Under the pieces are notes generated by a model. That model was not told the DNA's origin and made no database searches. It worked only from the letters and a program-made list of their open reading frames with translations. The position numbers and the translations under genes were made by a program. From Acidobacteriota bacterium (GTDB lineage Bacteria; Acidobacteriota; Vicinamibacteria; Vicinamibacterales; UBA2999), in contig JABFSA010000123.1 of NCBI GenBank assembly GCA_013140775.1, forward strand, positions 1-41,788: 41,788 bases of DNA, given 5' to 3'. This document shows, piece by piece, positions 1 to 11,000 of the stretch (the first letter of the stretch is position 1; every line of letters begins with the position of its first letter).

Positions 1-3000
1 CACAGGCACCAACGGCCGCTGCGCCGGCGGCTCCCGCGCGCCCGATCGACTTCAACTGGGACGTCCGGCCGATCCTGTCGGACAACTGTTTCCGGTGTCA
101 CGGCCCTGACGAGAAGAACCGCCAGGCCGGTCTGCGTCTCGATACCCCCGAAGGCGCATACGCCGCGCTCCGTCGTCCCAACACTCACGCGATCGTTCCG
201 GGCAAGCCGGACGAGAGCCAGATCATCTTCCGCGTCACGCACGCGAATGCTGCCGTTCGGATGCCGCCCCAGGTCACGAACAAGGTGCTGTCCGCGGAGC
301 AGGTCGAGATTCTTCGCACGTGGATTACGCAGGGTGCCCAATACAAGCCGCACTGGGCTTTCATTCCGCCGGTCAAGGCGACGCCTCCGCAGGTCACCGC
401 GAATCGGCCGCTGACCGACATCGACCGCTTCGTCATCGCGCGTCTTGCGCGAGAAGGCATGACGCTTTCGCCCGAGGCCGATCGCGAGACGCTCATCAAC
501 CGCGTGACGCTCACGCTGACCGGGTTGCCGCCCACGCTGGCCGAAGTGGACGCGTTCCTCAAGGACACAAGCACGAACGCCTACGAGAAACTCGTCGATC
601 GTCTGCTCGCGTCGCCCGCCTACGGTGAGCACATGGGCGGTCAGTGGCTCGACGTCGCTCGCTACGCCGACAGCGATGGATTCCTCGACGACCTGCACGA
701 TCGGCTGCTCTGGCCGTATCGCGATTGGGTGATCGGCGCGCTCAACAAGAACATGCCGCTCGATCAGTTCGCCACGTGGCAGCTTGCCGGTGATCTACTG
801 CCCAACGCGACGAAGGAACAGCGGCTGGCGACGACCTTCCTGCGGGTGGGCAAGCGCACCAACGAGAACGGCGCCATCGACGAGGAGTATCGCGTCGAGT
901 ACGCCGTGGATCGCGCGGTGACGGTCGGGACCGGATTTCTCGCGCTTACCGTGGGCTGCGCGCGTTGCCACGACCACAAGTACGACCCGATTCCAACGAA
1001 GGACTTTTATTCGCTGACCGGCTTCTTCAACAGCACGGACGAGCCTGGCTTCTACGCTCCCGGTCGAACGGGTGTGACCGCGGGGCCGACCATGGAGTGG
1101 ACGGACGCGGCAACGGAAAAGAAGCTCGAGGCCCTGCGACAGGCGCTCGGACCCAGGGTGAAGGCGTACGACGCGTCGCGCGCGGCGGCAGCGAAGACAG
1201 CGTCAGCGGCGGCTGACTCCCTGGTTGCCGATTCCGCGGCGCTGCAGCAGACCATCCAGAAGTCGCTCGACCGTAACCTCACGGGCTACTACCCGCTCGA
1301 CGAGATGCGTCCGATTGCCGAGGACGAGATCGCGACGCCGCTGCCGCAGGCGAGGCTGTCGCCTTCGCCGATGTCGCTCGCGTCATTGCAGGAGCCGTGC
1401 GTCAGCAACAACGGGCCGCTCGTGTCCGACGCCGAATGCCAGAAGGCGTTCCGCGCGGCACCGGCCGCCGAACGCCGCGGAGAGATTCTCGCCGGCGGTC
1501 TTGTGCGGAAGGAGCTGACCGCATCGCCAAGCGCTGGTGGTAATGCGGGCCCGGCGACGCTGATGAGCGCATCGCTGAAAGATGGTGTCAAGGGCAAGGC
1601 GTTCTTCTTCGACACCGACGACATGATGGGCGTGCTGGGCAAGGGCATCGGCTACTACGAGCGCACCCAGCCCTTCAGTCTCGACCTCTGGGTCCGCGCC
1701 GGACAGGTGTACGACGACTCGACGATCCTGCATCACCGTGAAACGGAGAATGCGGGCAACGCCGGTTACGAGCTGCACCTCGAGAAGAACTTCGTCCGCT
1801 GGGACATGATGCATTCCCGGGCGGGGAACGGCATCGGCGTGATCTCGAAGCAGGCCATCCCGATCAACACCTGGGTGCACATCACGCTGACCTACGACGG
1901 GTCGAGCCAGGCTGCCGGGACGCGCATTTACATCGATGGGAAACCCGCCGAGGTCGCCGTCCTTCGCGACAATCTGACCCGGACGATTATTCCCAACGGC
2001 AACGCCAATCAGAACGATCACGCGCTTGGTCTGGCCTTCGGCAAGCGCTTGCGCGCGCAGCCGATCAACAAGGGCGCGCTCGACGAAATCCGGGTGTTCA
2101 AGAGTGCGCTCACGCCGCTCGAGGTGCGATATCTCCACCAGCAGACGCAGCCGTCCGGGCCCCTCGCCGCGTCACGACAGGAAGTCGTGGATCTCCTTGT
2201 CGGAGGTGACGCCAGTGTCGAGACGAGCTTCACCGCGCTGACGACGGCTCGGAACGCCGAGAACGAGGCCAGCTCGCTGGTTCCGCAGATCATGGTGATG
2301 GGCGACATGCCCACGCCGCGGCCGACCTACGTGCTCGTGCGCGGCAACTACGAAGACCACGGCGAGCAGGTGCCGCCCCGCGGCCTCGACATGGTTCTTC
2401 CGTGGAACCCGGCGTACCCCGAAAACCGAGTGGGTCTCGCCAAATGGTTGTTCGATCCGAAGCACCCGCTGACGTCGCGGGTCTTCGTGAACCGCACGTG
2501 GCAGATGCACTTTGGCCGCGGTCTCGTGGAGACGGCGGAGGATTTCGGGTCACAGGGATCGATCCCGACGAATCCTGAACTGCTCGACTATCTCGCGGTC
2601 AACTTCCGTGAGTCCGGATGGGACATCAAGCGTCTTCACAAGACGCTCGTGATGTCGGCGACCTACCGCCAGGCATCGGACATCAGCGACGAGGCGCTCA
2701 AGAAGGATCCGCGCAACATGCTGCTGGCCCGGTACTCGCGCGTGCGGATGCCGGCCGAGATGGTGCGCGACAACGCGCTGGCCGCCAGCGGGTTGCTGGT
2801 GAAGCGGATGGGTGGTCCCAGTGTCTACCCCTATCAGCCCAAGAACATGTGGGACGGCTTCAACGTCTACACCTACCCTGACGCCGACAAGGTGCCGGCC
2901 GACGATCACCATCGCCGGAGCGTGTACTCCTTCATCAAACGTAACTCGTCGCACCCGGCGATGTCGTCGTTCGACATGCCGGAGCGCTGGAGCACGCAGG

Positions 3001-3365
3001 CACGTCGCCTGACGTCGAACACGCCGCTCCAGGCGCTCGTGATGCTCGACGATCCGCAGTTCCTCGAGGCGTACCGATCGTTGGCGACGCATGCCATCAA
3101 GGCGGACGCAGACAGCAACGCGCAGATCGCGCGGGTGTTCCGTCTGACGACGCGTCGGCAGCCGCGCGCCGATGAGCTTGCCGCCCTGCGCACGTACTAC
3201 GACGCGCAGATCGCCCGCTTCACGGCGGATCGTGAGTCGGCGAAGAAGCTGGTATCGATTGGTGTCACGCCGGTAGATGCCACAGTGGATCTGGTGCGTC
3301 TGGCCGCCCTGACCAACGTGACTACCGTCGTGATGAACACCCCCGACGCGTATTCGTTGCGCTAG
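1..3365 (+). CDS. PSD1/DUF1553 cytochrome with LamG-like insert, copy 1 (5' truncated by window)
   Basis: The reading frame is open from base 3, so the true start and signal peptide lie left of the window. A c-type heme motif CFRCH (codons from base 87) marks the PSCyt1 domain. Then come a DUF1549 (PSCyt2) region with a second CxxCH (GCARCH, near base 957), a concanavalin/LamG-like stretch (about 1640-2130) and a C-terminal DUF1553 (PSD1) region to the stop at 3363. The architecture is typical of Planctomycete and Acidobacteria periplasmic cytochrome-type proteins; their reaction is not established. DUF1501 follows after 26 bases, the usual partner. Long stretches are nearly identical to the paralogue at 8073-11531, so the missing N-terminus is probably similar. 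A role in periplasmic oxidation or polymer handling is inference. Confidence 0.9.
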   Translation, partial: QAPTAAAPAAPARPIDFNWDVRPILSDNCFRCHGPDEKNRQAGLRLDTPEGAYAALRRPNTHAIVPGKPDESQIIFRVTHANAAVRMPPQVTNKVLSAEQVEILRTWITQGAQYKPHWAFIPPVKATPPQVTANRPLTDIDRFVIARLAREGMTLSPEADRETLINRVTLTLTGLPPTLAEVDAFLKDTSTNAYEKLVDRLLASPAYGEHMGGQWLDVARYADSDGFLDDLHDRLLWPYRDWVIGALNKNMPLDQFATWQLAGDLLPNATKEQRLATTFLRVGKRTNENGAIDEEYRVEYAVDRAVTVGTGFLALTVGCARCHDHKYDPIPTKDFYSLTGFFNSTDEPGFYAPGRTGVTAGPTMEWTDAATEKKLEALRQALGPRVKAYDASRAAAAKTASAAADSLVADSAALQQTIQKSLDRNLTGYYPLDEMRPIAEDEIATPLPQARLSPSPMSLASLQEPCVSNNGPLVSDAECQKAFRAAPAAERRGEILAGGLVRKELTASPSAGGNAGPATLMSASLKDGVKGKAFFFDTDDMMGVLGKGIGYYERTQPFSLDLWVRAGQVYDDSTILHHRETENAGNAGYELHLEKNFVRWDMMHSRAGNGIGVISKQAIPINTWVHITLTYDGSSQAAGTRIYIDGKPAEVAVLRDNLTRTIIPNGNANQNDHALGLAFGKRLRAQPINKGALDEIRVFKSALTPLEVRYLHQQTQPSGPLAASRQEVVDLLVGGDASVETSFTALTTARNAENEASSLVPQIMVMGDMPTPRPTYVLVRGNYEDHGEQVPPRGLDMVLPWNPAYPENRVGLAKWLFDPKHPLTSRVFVNRTWQMHFGRGLVETAEDFGSQGSIPTNPELLDYLAVNFRESGWDIKRLHKTLVMSATYRQASDISDEALKKDPRNMLLARYSRVRMPAEMVRDNALAASGLLVKRMGGPSVYPYQPKNMWDGFNVYTYPDADKVPADDHHRRSVYSFIKRNSSHPAMSSFDMPERWSTQARRLTSNTPLQALVMLDDPQFLEAYRSLATHAIKADADSNAQIARVFRLTTRRQPRADELAALRTYYDAQIARFTADRESAKKLVSIGVTPVDATVDLVRLAALTNVTTVVMNTPDAYSLR

Positions 3366-3391
3366 AACCCGAGCGAAGAAAGCAGGCGAAC

Positions 3392-4852
3392 ATGAGCGGC
3401 AAACGATTCGACCCGGCGGAGTTCGACCAGGCTCGGCGCGCGTTCATCCTGAAGACTGGCGTCGGCCTCGGATGGCTGACACTGGCGGAACTGATGGGAA
3501 CGCCAGCGTTCGCCCAGCAAAACCCCATTCCGGCCGATGGACACGCAGGCCTGCCGGGCTTTCCGAATCACCCACCGCGAGCCAAGCGCATCATCTATCT
3601 CCACATGCTCGGCGCCTTCTCCCAGAACGACACGTTCGACTACAAGCCAACGTTGGAGAAGATGCACGGCGAGGAACTGCCGAGCTCTGTGATGGCAGGC
3701 CGGCGTCTTTCGACGATGGTCAAGGGACAGACGTCGTATCCGATCGTCGGCCCTGTCGCCAAGTTCAAGCGGTATGGCAAGACCGGCACGATGGTCAGCG
3801 ACGCCATGCAGCACGTGGGCGGCATCATCGATGAAGTGTGTCTCATCAAGACGATGAACACCGAGCACGTGAACCACGACCCGGCGTCGAAGTTCCTTCA
3901 CACGGGTTTCCAGATCGCAGGGCGACCGTCAACAGGCGCGTGGGTCACCTACGCGCTCGGTTCAACCAACAAGGATTTGCCGCGGTTTGTCGTCATGAGC
4001 TCGGGCAATCCGGGCGGCGTGCCGATCGACGCGTCCACGTGGGCGGCGGGCTTCATGCCGTCTCACTACCAGGGTGTGCAGTTCCGCTCTGGGCAGGCGC
4101 CGGTGCCGTACATCGAGAGCCCGGACGGGCACAGCCGCAAGGATCGCCGCGAACTACTTGACGCCATTGGTAAGATTGCGACGCTTCAGGGCAAGGTCGC
4201 GAACGACCCTGAAATTCCGTCACGGATCAGCCAGTACGAAATGGCGTATCGGATGCAGGAATCGATTCCCGAGATTGCGGACATCTCCGACGAGCCGGAT
4301 CACGTGCTCGACTTGTACGGACCTGATGTGCGCAAGCCCGGAACGTTCGCTCGCAACTGCCTGCTCGCGCGCCGGCTTGCGGAACGTGACGTGCGCTACA
4401 CGATGGCCGTGCACATGGGGTGGGACCATCACGGCGGCATCGCGGCGCGTCTTCCGCAGACATGCAAGGAGATCGATCAACCGACGGCCGGTCTCATCAC
4501 CGACCTGAAGCAGCGCGGCCTGCTCGACGACACGCTGGTCGTGTTCAGCACCGAGTTCGGCCGCACCTCGTTTGCCCAGGGGACGCTGAAGACGAACTTT
4601 GGCCGCGACCACCACGGCGGCAACTTCTGCGTCTTCATGGCTGGCGGCGGCGCGAAGGCCGGGCTCACGTACGGCGAGACCGACGACTTCGGCTACAACA
4701 TCGTCAAGGACGGGGTCCACATTCACGACTTGAATGCCACCATCCTGCACATGCTCGGCATCGACCACCTGAAGCTGACGTACCGCTCGCAGGGACGTGA
4801 TTTCAGGCTGACCGACGTTCACGGGAGCGTCGTCAAGGGAGTGTTCGCGTAA
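3392..4852 (+). CDS. DUF1501 family protein with Tat-like signal, copy 1
   Basis: A 486-residue DUF1501 protein, a family related to the alkaline-phosphatase/sulfatase superfamily. The N-terminus has twin arginines (R15-R16, ARRAFILKTG) followed by a hydrophobic stretch and AFAQ, so export by Tat is likely. The C-terminal half has the family hallmark FSTEFGRT and the histidine-rich GRDHHGGN segment, typical of metal-binding residues in this superfamily. It lies 26 bases after the PSD1 gene and is probably co-transcribed and functionally coupled with it, as in Planctomycetes. The enzymatic activity of DUF1501 is not known. A second copy is at 11564-13006. Confidence 0.92.
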   Translation: MSGKRFDPAEFDQARRAFILKTGVGLGWLTLAELMGTPAFAQQNPIPADGHAGLPGFPNHPPRAKRIIYLHMLGAFSQNDTFDYKPTLEKMHGEELPSSVMAGRRLSTMVKGQTSYPIVGPVAKFKRYGKTGTMVSDAMQHVGGIIDEVCLIKTMNTEHVNHDPASKFLHTGFQIAGRPSTGAWVTYALGSTNKDLPRFVVMSSGNPGGVPIDASTWAAGFMPSHYQGVQFRSGQAPVPYIESPDGHSRKDRRELLDAIGKIATLQGKVANDPEIPSRISQYEMAYRMQESIPEIADISDEPDHVLDLYGPDVRKPGTFARNCLLARRLAERDVRYTMAVHMGWDHHGGIAARLPQTCKEIDQPTAGLITDLKQRGLLDDTLVVFSTEFGRTSFAQGTLKTNFGRDHHGGNFCVFMAGGGAKAGLTYGETDDFGYNIVKDGVHIHDLNATILHMLGIDHLKLTYRSQGRDFRLTDVHGSVVKGVFA

Positions 4853-5046
4853 GACCTCACGGAAGAGTAGAGCGGGTGCCGCGCCCTTCGGCAAGCTCAG
4901 GGCGTCCCGAGCAAGCCCAGGGACGAAGCGGGACCCGCCGAGTTGGAAACGCGCACGCGCGTCTCGGTTTCAATCAAGCCCGTCGGGTAAGACACGACTT
5001 TCCGTCCGTGTAAGTCAGTGAATCCGTACGTAGAACTGGAGGCCGT
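4853..5046. other. Intergenic region with repeat element, leader of TonB receptor gene
   Basis: This gap between the first DUF1501 gene and the receptor gene holds the hairpin-like repeat described at 4872-4940. After it comes a short leader ending in CTGGAGG just before the ATG at 5047, a good ribosome binding site. No convincing promoter was identified by eye. Confidence 0.6.
4872..4940 (+). repeat. Approximately 70-bp dispersed intergenic repeat, copy A
   Basis: The segment contains CTTCGGCAAGCTCAGGGCG followed by TCCCGAG and ends in CGAAGCGGGACCCG. Nearly the same sequence occurs in reverse orientation at 34291-34361. The ends are themselves partly inverted (GCGGGT... and ...ACCCGC), so the transcript could fold into a hairpin. 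It lies about 20 bases after a stop codon, like copy B. Similar CTTCGGCA/CTCAGGGC-type repeats are widespread in high-GC bacterial genomes. It may act as a transcript end or a mobile REP-like element; that is inference. Confidence 0.7.
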
Positions 5047-7980
5047 ATGAAGTTGGGACCAGTCGTTGGCTGGATCATCGTTGGCATCCTGCTGACGGGG
5101 CCGATGGCCGCGTTTGCGCAGGACGCAACGCTGAACGGAAGTATTCGGGATAACACAGGGGCAGTACTGCCGGGCGTCACGGTGACGGCGACCCACGAAG
5201 CCGCGGGCACGACGTTTGTGAGCGTAACGGACGAGCGCGGATTGTACCGGCTCCCGGTGAGAGCCGGCGTCTATCGCATCTCGGCGGAACTGACCGGGTT
5301 TACGACGGTCGTGAGGCCAGGAGTCGAGTTACTGCTCGGACGCCAGGTGTCACTGGATCTCGAATTGACCATATCGGGCGTCCAGGAAACCGTCACCGTG
5401 ACCGGTGAAGCACCGCTCATCGATACGACGTCATCCAACATCGCCAGCAACATCGATCCGCGGCAGATGCAGGACCTGCCGTTGAACGGCCGGAACTGGA
5501 TGGACCTGACGCTTCTGTCGCCTGGAAGCCGCACGAACTCCGCGACAGAAATCCCGCAGGACCGCCAGGGTTACTTCCAGATCAACGTCGATGGACAGCA
5601 GGTCACCTTCACCCTCTGCTGCCAGCAGAATCAGCCGCGCTTCAGCCGCGACGCGATTGCAGAGTTCGAGTTGACCACTAACCGATTTGACGCCACCAAG
5701 GGGCGCACGGCCGGCATGATGGTGAACGCCATCACCAAGTCGGGCACCAACACCCCGTCTGGCACCTTCTCGGGTTACTTCCGCGACGACAAGTTCAACG
5801 CGAAGGACTTCATCCAGAACCGCGTGCTGCCGTATTCCAACAAGCAGTTCAGCGGCACGTTCGGCGGGCCGATCGTCCGCGACCGGATCCATTTCTTCGG
5901 CAACATCGAGCGCGAGACAGAGCCGAGTACGGTGACCTTCTCCAGCCCGTGGCCAGCTTTCAATCAGGACCTCGAGGGCAAGAAGACCGAGTTCAAGGCC
6001 GGGCCCAAGGTTGACTGGCAGTTCACGTCGAACCTGCGGACGAGCGTGCGGTACAGCCGCTACGAAATTGAGATTCCCAACATCGGCACGGGCGGCGCTG
6101 CGATGCATCCCTCGACCGGCCGCGTGGACGAGCGCGTCGCGAATCAATGGTTCTTCGATGTGAATCAGGTCTTGAACTCGAACAGCCTGAACTCCGTCAA
6201 GGTTGGAACAGCGTATCTGCGATACCTGTTGCAGCCGATCGCCGGATGGGGCACCACGGGTAACCGGCGTCAGCCCGGCGCACCCCAGCTCTTCCGCGAC
6301 GTGTTCGGCGGCGAGGAAATCCCTGGAGGCGTGCCTGTCATCTCGTTCTCGGGCTATCTCATGGGGAACACCAACAATCCACAAAGTTCTGGTGAAAAGG
6401 TCTACTCAGTCCGCGATGACTTCTCGACGTCGTTCGCTGCGAAGGGTCGCCACGATATCAAAACGGGCGGTGAGTGGATCCGCTACACGATGGACACGGC
6501 GTGGTGCAACAACTGCAACGGCCGCTTGAACTTCAACGTCGCGCCGCCCGCGAACGTGCAGGAGCTCTTCCCCGTGTGGAACGACGCGTCCACCTGGAAC
6601 CTGCGCGCGCTGTCGCCGCTCGTGAGCAACTACACGGTGGCCATCGGAGACTTTGCGTGGGCCGTCAAGCGCAACCTCTTCGCCGGCTGGGTCCAGGACG
6701 ACTGGGCCATCAGCAACCGTCTCACCCTGAACATGGGTGTGCGTTACGACACCGACCTCGGCGGACACGGCGAGAAGATCGTGTTCGAGCCATGGTTGAC
6801 CGGCCGTCGCCCGCACGACCTCAACAACTTTGCGCCGCGCACCGGCTTCGCCTATCAGATCAACGACCGTACGGTGATGCGCGGCGGGTACGGACTCTTT
6901 TTCACGCAGCTGGAAGCCGACGCCGCCCATCAGGCGCAGCTGCAGATCGAGCACGTGTCGTTGACGGTGGTCAACGACGGCCGTGCGGATTTCGCGGTGA
7001 ATCCGTTCAATGGCCCCGCGCCGACGTATGACCAGGTTCTGGCCACGGCGTGCGACAAGACCAACAACCGTCCGGGCTGTCTCCGCCGCACGGTGGCGAA
7101 CGAGATTGGGTTCGGCGATCACGACACGTCTTACAGCCACATGGCGTCGATTGGTTTCCAGCGACAGCTCGGACCGGTCATGGCCGTCGAATCGAACTAC
7201 GTCTGGACCGGCGGACGGAAAGAGGAGTTCGCGCCAAACATCAACCTGACGTACAACCAGGCGACTGGCGCAAACCTCCGGTTCCAGGACACGGCGTTGA
7301 CCCCGTTCCCGGACTGGGGTGTGGTGCGCGCGGAGATCATGACGAAGCGGTCGAACTACCGCGGGTGGGAGAACAGCTTCACCAAGCGGTTCGCGAATCG
7401 CTGGCAGGCGAACGCCACGTACACGCTGGCGTGGTTCAAGGACGAAGATCCCAATCCATTCACGGTCGCGCTCGACCGCACGGGGCCGATCCCCACGATC
7501 CTGAGCCCGCTCGGCTTCCCGGTGGCAGGCGACATTGGTGGGGAATACACGTTCGCTGCGACCGAGCAGCGACATCGCGCAACCTTGAACGGCATCTGGG
7601 ACGCAGGCATGGGCTTCCAGGTCAGCGGTCTCTACTTCTTCGGATCTGGTGAGCGCTTCGGCACCAGCTGGGGCGGTGACCTGCGCAACATGGGCGCCGG
7701 TGGCAGCGGCCGCCTGCGGGCTGACGGAAACATCGTGCCCCGCAACAGCCTCGTCGGCGAGCCGATCCATCGCGTGGACCTCCGCCTCACGAAGCGTCAG
7801 CGCATCGTCGGTCGGATGACGATCGACGGCATGATCGAGATGTTCAACATCTTCAACCACGAGAACTTCGGCACCTACACGACGCAGGTGAGCAACACCG
7901 CCTACGGCCGACCGTCGTTCAACGCGAACGTCGCGTATCAGCCGCGCATCATGCAGCTCGGGTTCCGCTTCGCTTTCTAG
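5047..7980 (+). CDS. TonB-dependent receptor, Oar-like, with carboxypeptidase regulatory-like domain
   Basis: 977 residues. A signal peptide (about 1-25, ending AAFAQ) is followed by a carboxypeptidase-regulatory-like Ig fold (about 26-110, with the typical GSIRDNTGAVLPGVTVTAT). A plug region carries the common DLPLNGRNW motif, and a long beta-barrel ends in phenylalanine (LGFRFAF), the usual outer-membrane C-terminal signal. Such Oar/SusC-like receptors import large or complex ligands with TonB energy; the substrate here is unknown. The plug has an unusual CC pair (TLCCQQNQ). The gene sits between two PSD1-DUF1501 cassettes, which suggests it brings in a product of the same process. The start ATG has a GGAGG upstream. 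Confidence 0.93.
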   Translation: MKLGPVVGWIIVGILLTGPMAAFAQDATLNGSIRDNTGAVLPGVTVTATHEAAGTTFVSVTDERGLYRLPVRAGVYRISAELTGFTTVVRPGVELLLGRQVSLDLELTISGVQETVTVTGEAPLIDTTSSNIASNIDPRQMQDLPLNGRNWMDLTLLSPGSRTNSATEIPQDRQGYFQINVDGQQVTFTLCCQQNQPRFSRDAIAEFELTTNRFDATKGRTAGMMVNAITKSGTNTPSGTFSGYFRDDKFNAKDFIQNRVLPYSNKQFSGTFGGPIVRDRIHFFGNIERETEPSTVTFSSPWPAFNQDLEGKKTEFKAGPKVDWQFTSNLRTSVRYSRYEIEIPNIGTGGAAMHPSTGRVDERVANQWFFDVNQVLNSNSLNSVKVGTAYLRYLLQPIAGWGTTGNRRQPGAPQLFRDVFGGEEIPGGVPVISFSGYLMGNTNNPQSSGEKVYSVRDDFSTSFAAKGRHDIKTGGEWIRYTMDTAWCNNCNGRLNFNVAPPANVQELFPVWNDASTWNLRALSPLVSNYTVAIGDFAWAVKRNLFAGWVQDDWAISNRLTLNMGVRYDTDLGGHGEKIVFEPWLTGRRPHDLNNFAPRTGFAYQINDRTVMRGGYGLFFTQLEADAAHQAQLQIEHVSLTVVNDGRADFAVNPFNGPAPTYDQVLATACDKTNNRPGCLRRTVANEIGFGDHDTSYSHMASIGFQRQLGPVMAVESNYVWTGGRKEEFAPNINLTYNQATGANLRFQDTALTPFPDWGVVRAEIMTKRSNYRGWENSFTKRFANRWQANATYTLAWFKDEDPNPFTVALDRTGPIPTILSPLGFPVAGDIGGEYTFAATEQRHRATLNGIWDAGMGFQVSGLYFFGSGERFGTSWGGDLRNMGAGGSGRLRADGNIVPRNSLVGEPIHRVDLRLTKRQRIVGRMTIDGMIEMFNIFNHENFGTYTTQVSNTAYGRPSFNANVAYQPRIMQLGFRFAF

Positions 7981-8002
7981 GCGGATTCGCACAGGCAATA
8001 CA

Positions 8003-8024
8003 CGTGGGGGCTTCGGCCCCCGCG
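8003..8024 (+). terminator. GC-rich hairpin with TTCG loop after TonB receptor gene
   Basis: A 9-bp stem (one G-T pair) closed by TTCG begins 22 bases after the stop at 7980 (GTGGGGGC-TTCG-GCCCCCGC). No clear T-tract follows, so it may be a terminator or a transcript-stabilising hairpin between the receptor gene and the second cassette. Confidence 0.55.
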
Positions 8025-8072
8025 TTCGTTCCGCCCCTTCCGTGTTTTGCAGGCGTCCATTCGGGGGGATTC

Positions 8073-11000
8073 ATGAAGCGCATGCGGCTCCTGACGGGTT
8101 TCGGACTGTCGTTTCTACTCTCTCTGGTGACGCTCGTCGGCATCGCGGCGCCTCGAGCAGCCGAACAGGGTGCGGCACCCGCCCCTGGCAACGTGGCAGC
8201 TCCGGTTCAGACCTCGGCGGGCGCGGCGCCTCGACGACAGATCGACTTCAACTGGGACGTTCGTCCGATCCTTTCTGACAACTGCTTCCGCTGCCATGGA
8301 CCCGACGAAAAGAATCGTCAGGCGAACCTGCGCCTCGACACCGCCGAAGGCGCCTACGCGGCACTGCGTCGTCCAGGTACGTTCGCGATTGTTCCTGGCA
8401 AACCAGCGGAGAGCCAGCTGATCTTCCGCGTCACTCACGCGAACGCCGCTGTGCGGATGCCGCCGCAGGTCACGAACAAAGTGGTGACGCCGCAGCAGGT
8501 CGAAATCCTGCGCGCGTGGATCGAGCAGGGCGCGCAGTACAAACCGCACTGGGCCTTCATGGTTCCGCAGCGTTCGGCGGTACCGGCGGTGGCGGCTGGT
8601 CCCTCCGTGCTGAGTGACATCGACCGGTTCGTGCAGGCGCGGCTCGATCGTGAAGGGCTGAAGCTCTCGGCGCCAGCCGACAAAGAGACCCTGATTAACC
8701 GCGTGACGTTGACGCTGACCGGTCTCCCTCCGACGTTGGCCGAAGTGGATGCGTTCCTGGCGGACAAGAGTCCGCAGGCGTACGAGAAGCTCGTCGATCG
8801 GCTCCTCGCCTCACCGGCCTACGGCGAGCACGTGGGCGGGCAGTGGCTCGACATCGCGCGGTACGCGGAGAGCGATGGATTCCTGGACGACACGCACGAT
8901 CGCCTGCTGTGGCCGTATCGCGATTGGGTGATTGCCGCGACGAACAAGAACATGCCGTTCGACCAGTTTGCGACGTGGCAGCTGGCGGGCGACCTGCTGC
9001 CGAGTCACACGAAAGAGCAGCTGCTGGCGACGGCGTTCATGCGCGTCGGGAAGCGCTCTACGGAGAACGGGGCGATCGACGAGGAGTACCGCGTCGAGTA
9101 TGCGGTGGACAGGGCCATGACAGTCGGCACCGGATTTCTGGCGATGACGGTGGGCTGTGCGCGGTGCCACGACCACAAGTACGACCCGATTCCCACCAAG
9201 GACTTCTACTCGATGACCGGGTTCTTCAACAGCACCGACGAACCCGGCTTCTATGCGCCTGGCCGCTCCGGCATCACGCCCGGTCCGACCATGCTCTGGA
9301 CCGACGAGGCGACCGAGAAGGAGATCGCCGGTCAGCGTGCGGCCATCGCGAAAGCCGAAGCCGCGTACGAGACTGCCCGCAAGGCTGCGGCGCACCAGGC
9401 CGGAGCGCGCGCCGATGCGCTCCTTTCCAACCCCGCGCAGTTGAAGCACGTGATCGAGCAATCGTTGACGAGCGATCTGCAGGGTCACTATCCGTTCGAG
9501 GCGACCGCTCCGATTCCCACCAGCGTGCAGCCGGAACCAGTACCGCAGGCTCGCATGTCGCCTCCACCGCTCGCGCTCGAGTCGCTGTCGCCGCGCTGCT
9601 ATCGCCACGTGTCTGACGTCGGGTGCCAGACGATGCGAACTGGAATGGCGCGCCTCGTCGATTCGTGGAGAACCGAGCCACTGACGATTTCGGCGAGCAC
9701 GACGCCAGGGGCGCCGCCCGCAGTGATATTGACGCCACTCCTGCGCGACGGCGTCGCCGGGAAAGCGTTCTTCTTCGACGACAACAATCGGGGCGTGCTC
9801 GGCCAGGACATTGGGTACTTCGAGCGGACGCAGCCGTTCAGTGTTGACCTCTGGGTCATGCCGGGGTCGGTGTACGACGAAGCGCTGGTCTTCAGTCACC
9901 GTGAGGCGGACAACGCGGGCAACGCCGGATACATCCTTCGGCTCATCGAGAATCGACTCTGGTTCGACATCGCGCACAGCCGCGCCGGCAACGGCATCGC
10001 GATACACACAAGAACGCCGATCCCGGTAGGGAAGTGGGCGCACGTGACGCTCACCTACGACGGATCGAGTCGGGCAAAGGGCCTGACGATGTACCTCGAC
10101 GGCGCACCGGCCGACGTCGAAGTCTTCCGCGACAACCTGTCGCGCACGATCATCCCCAACGGCGATTCGAACGCGGGCGACGACGTGTATGGCGTCCAGT
10201 TCGGACAGGGCGGGCGCATCAAGACGCTGAAGGACGGCGCGATCGACGAGATGCGCGTGTATACCAAGGCGTTGACGCCGGTCGAAGTGCGAGCCCTGCA
10301 TCAGCAGGTGAAGCCCGCGGATTCGACGGCCAGCGTCACACGTCAGGAGCTGATCGATCTCCTCGTCGCGCAGGACACAAAGGTTGCGGAGGCGCTCAAT
10401 GCGCTCACGGCCGCGCGCAACATCGAGAACGAGACGGTGTCGCTGACGCCGGAGGTCCTCGTGATGGGCGACCTGCCGAAGCCACGACCCACCTACGTGC
10501 TGGTGCGAGGCAACTACGACGACCACGGCGAAGAGATTCAACCGCGCGGACTCAACCAGGTCCTGCCGTGGAATCCGGCGTGGCCCGAGAATCGCCTTGG
10601 ACTCGCCCAGTGGCTGTTCGATGCGAAGAACCCGCTGACGTCGCGTGTCTACGTGAACCGCGTGTGGCAGTCGCACTTCGGCCGGGGCCTTGTGGAGACG
10701 GCCGAGGACTTCGGATCGCAGGGATCCCTGCCCACGAATCCAGAGCTGCTCGACTACCTGGCGGTCAGCTTCCGGGAGTCAGGCTGGGATATCAAGAAGC
10801 TGCACAAGCTCATCGTGATGTCCGGTTCGTATCGCCAGCAGTCGAACGCCAATGAGGAACTGCTGCGGAAGGATCCGAACAACCTGCTGCTGGCGCGCTA
10901 CACGCGGTTGCGGATGCCCGCCGAGATGGTGCGCGACCAGGCCCTGGCCGCCAGCGGACTTCTCATCAGGAAGATCGGCGGGCCCAGCGTCTACCCGTAT

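Noticed and set aside
6406..7998. Open frame of 530 codons on the minus strand
   Set aside because: Antisense to the TonB receptor gene, same compositional signs of a shadow frame.
8811..10676. Long open frame of 621 codons on the minus strand
   Set aside because: It is antisense to the PSD1 cytochrome gene, rich in arginine and histidine as expected from high-GC antisense frames, and has no recognisable domain.
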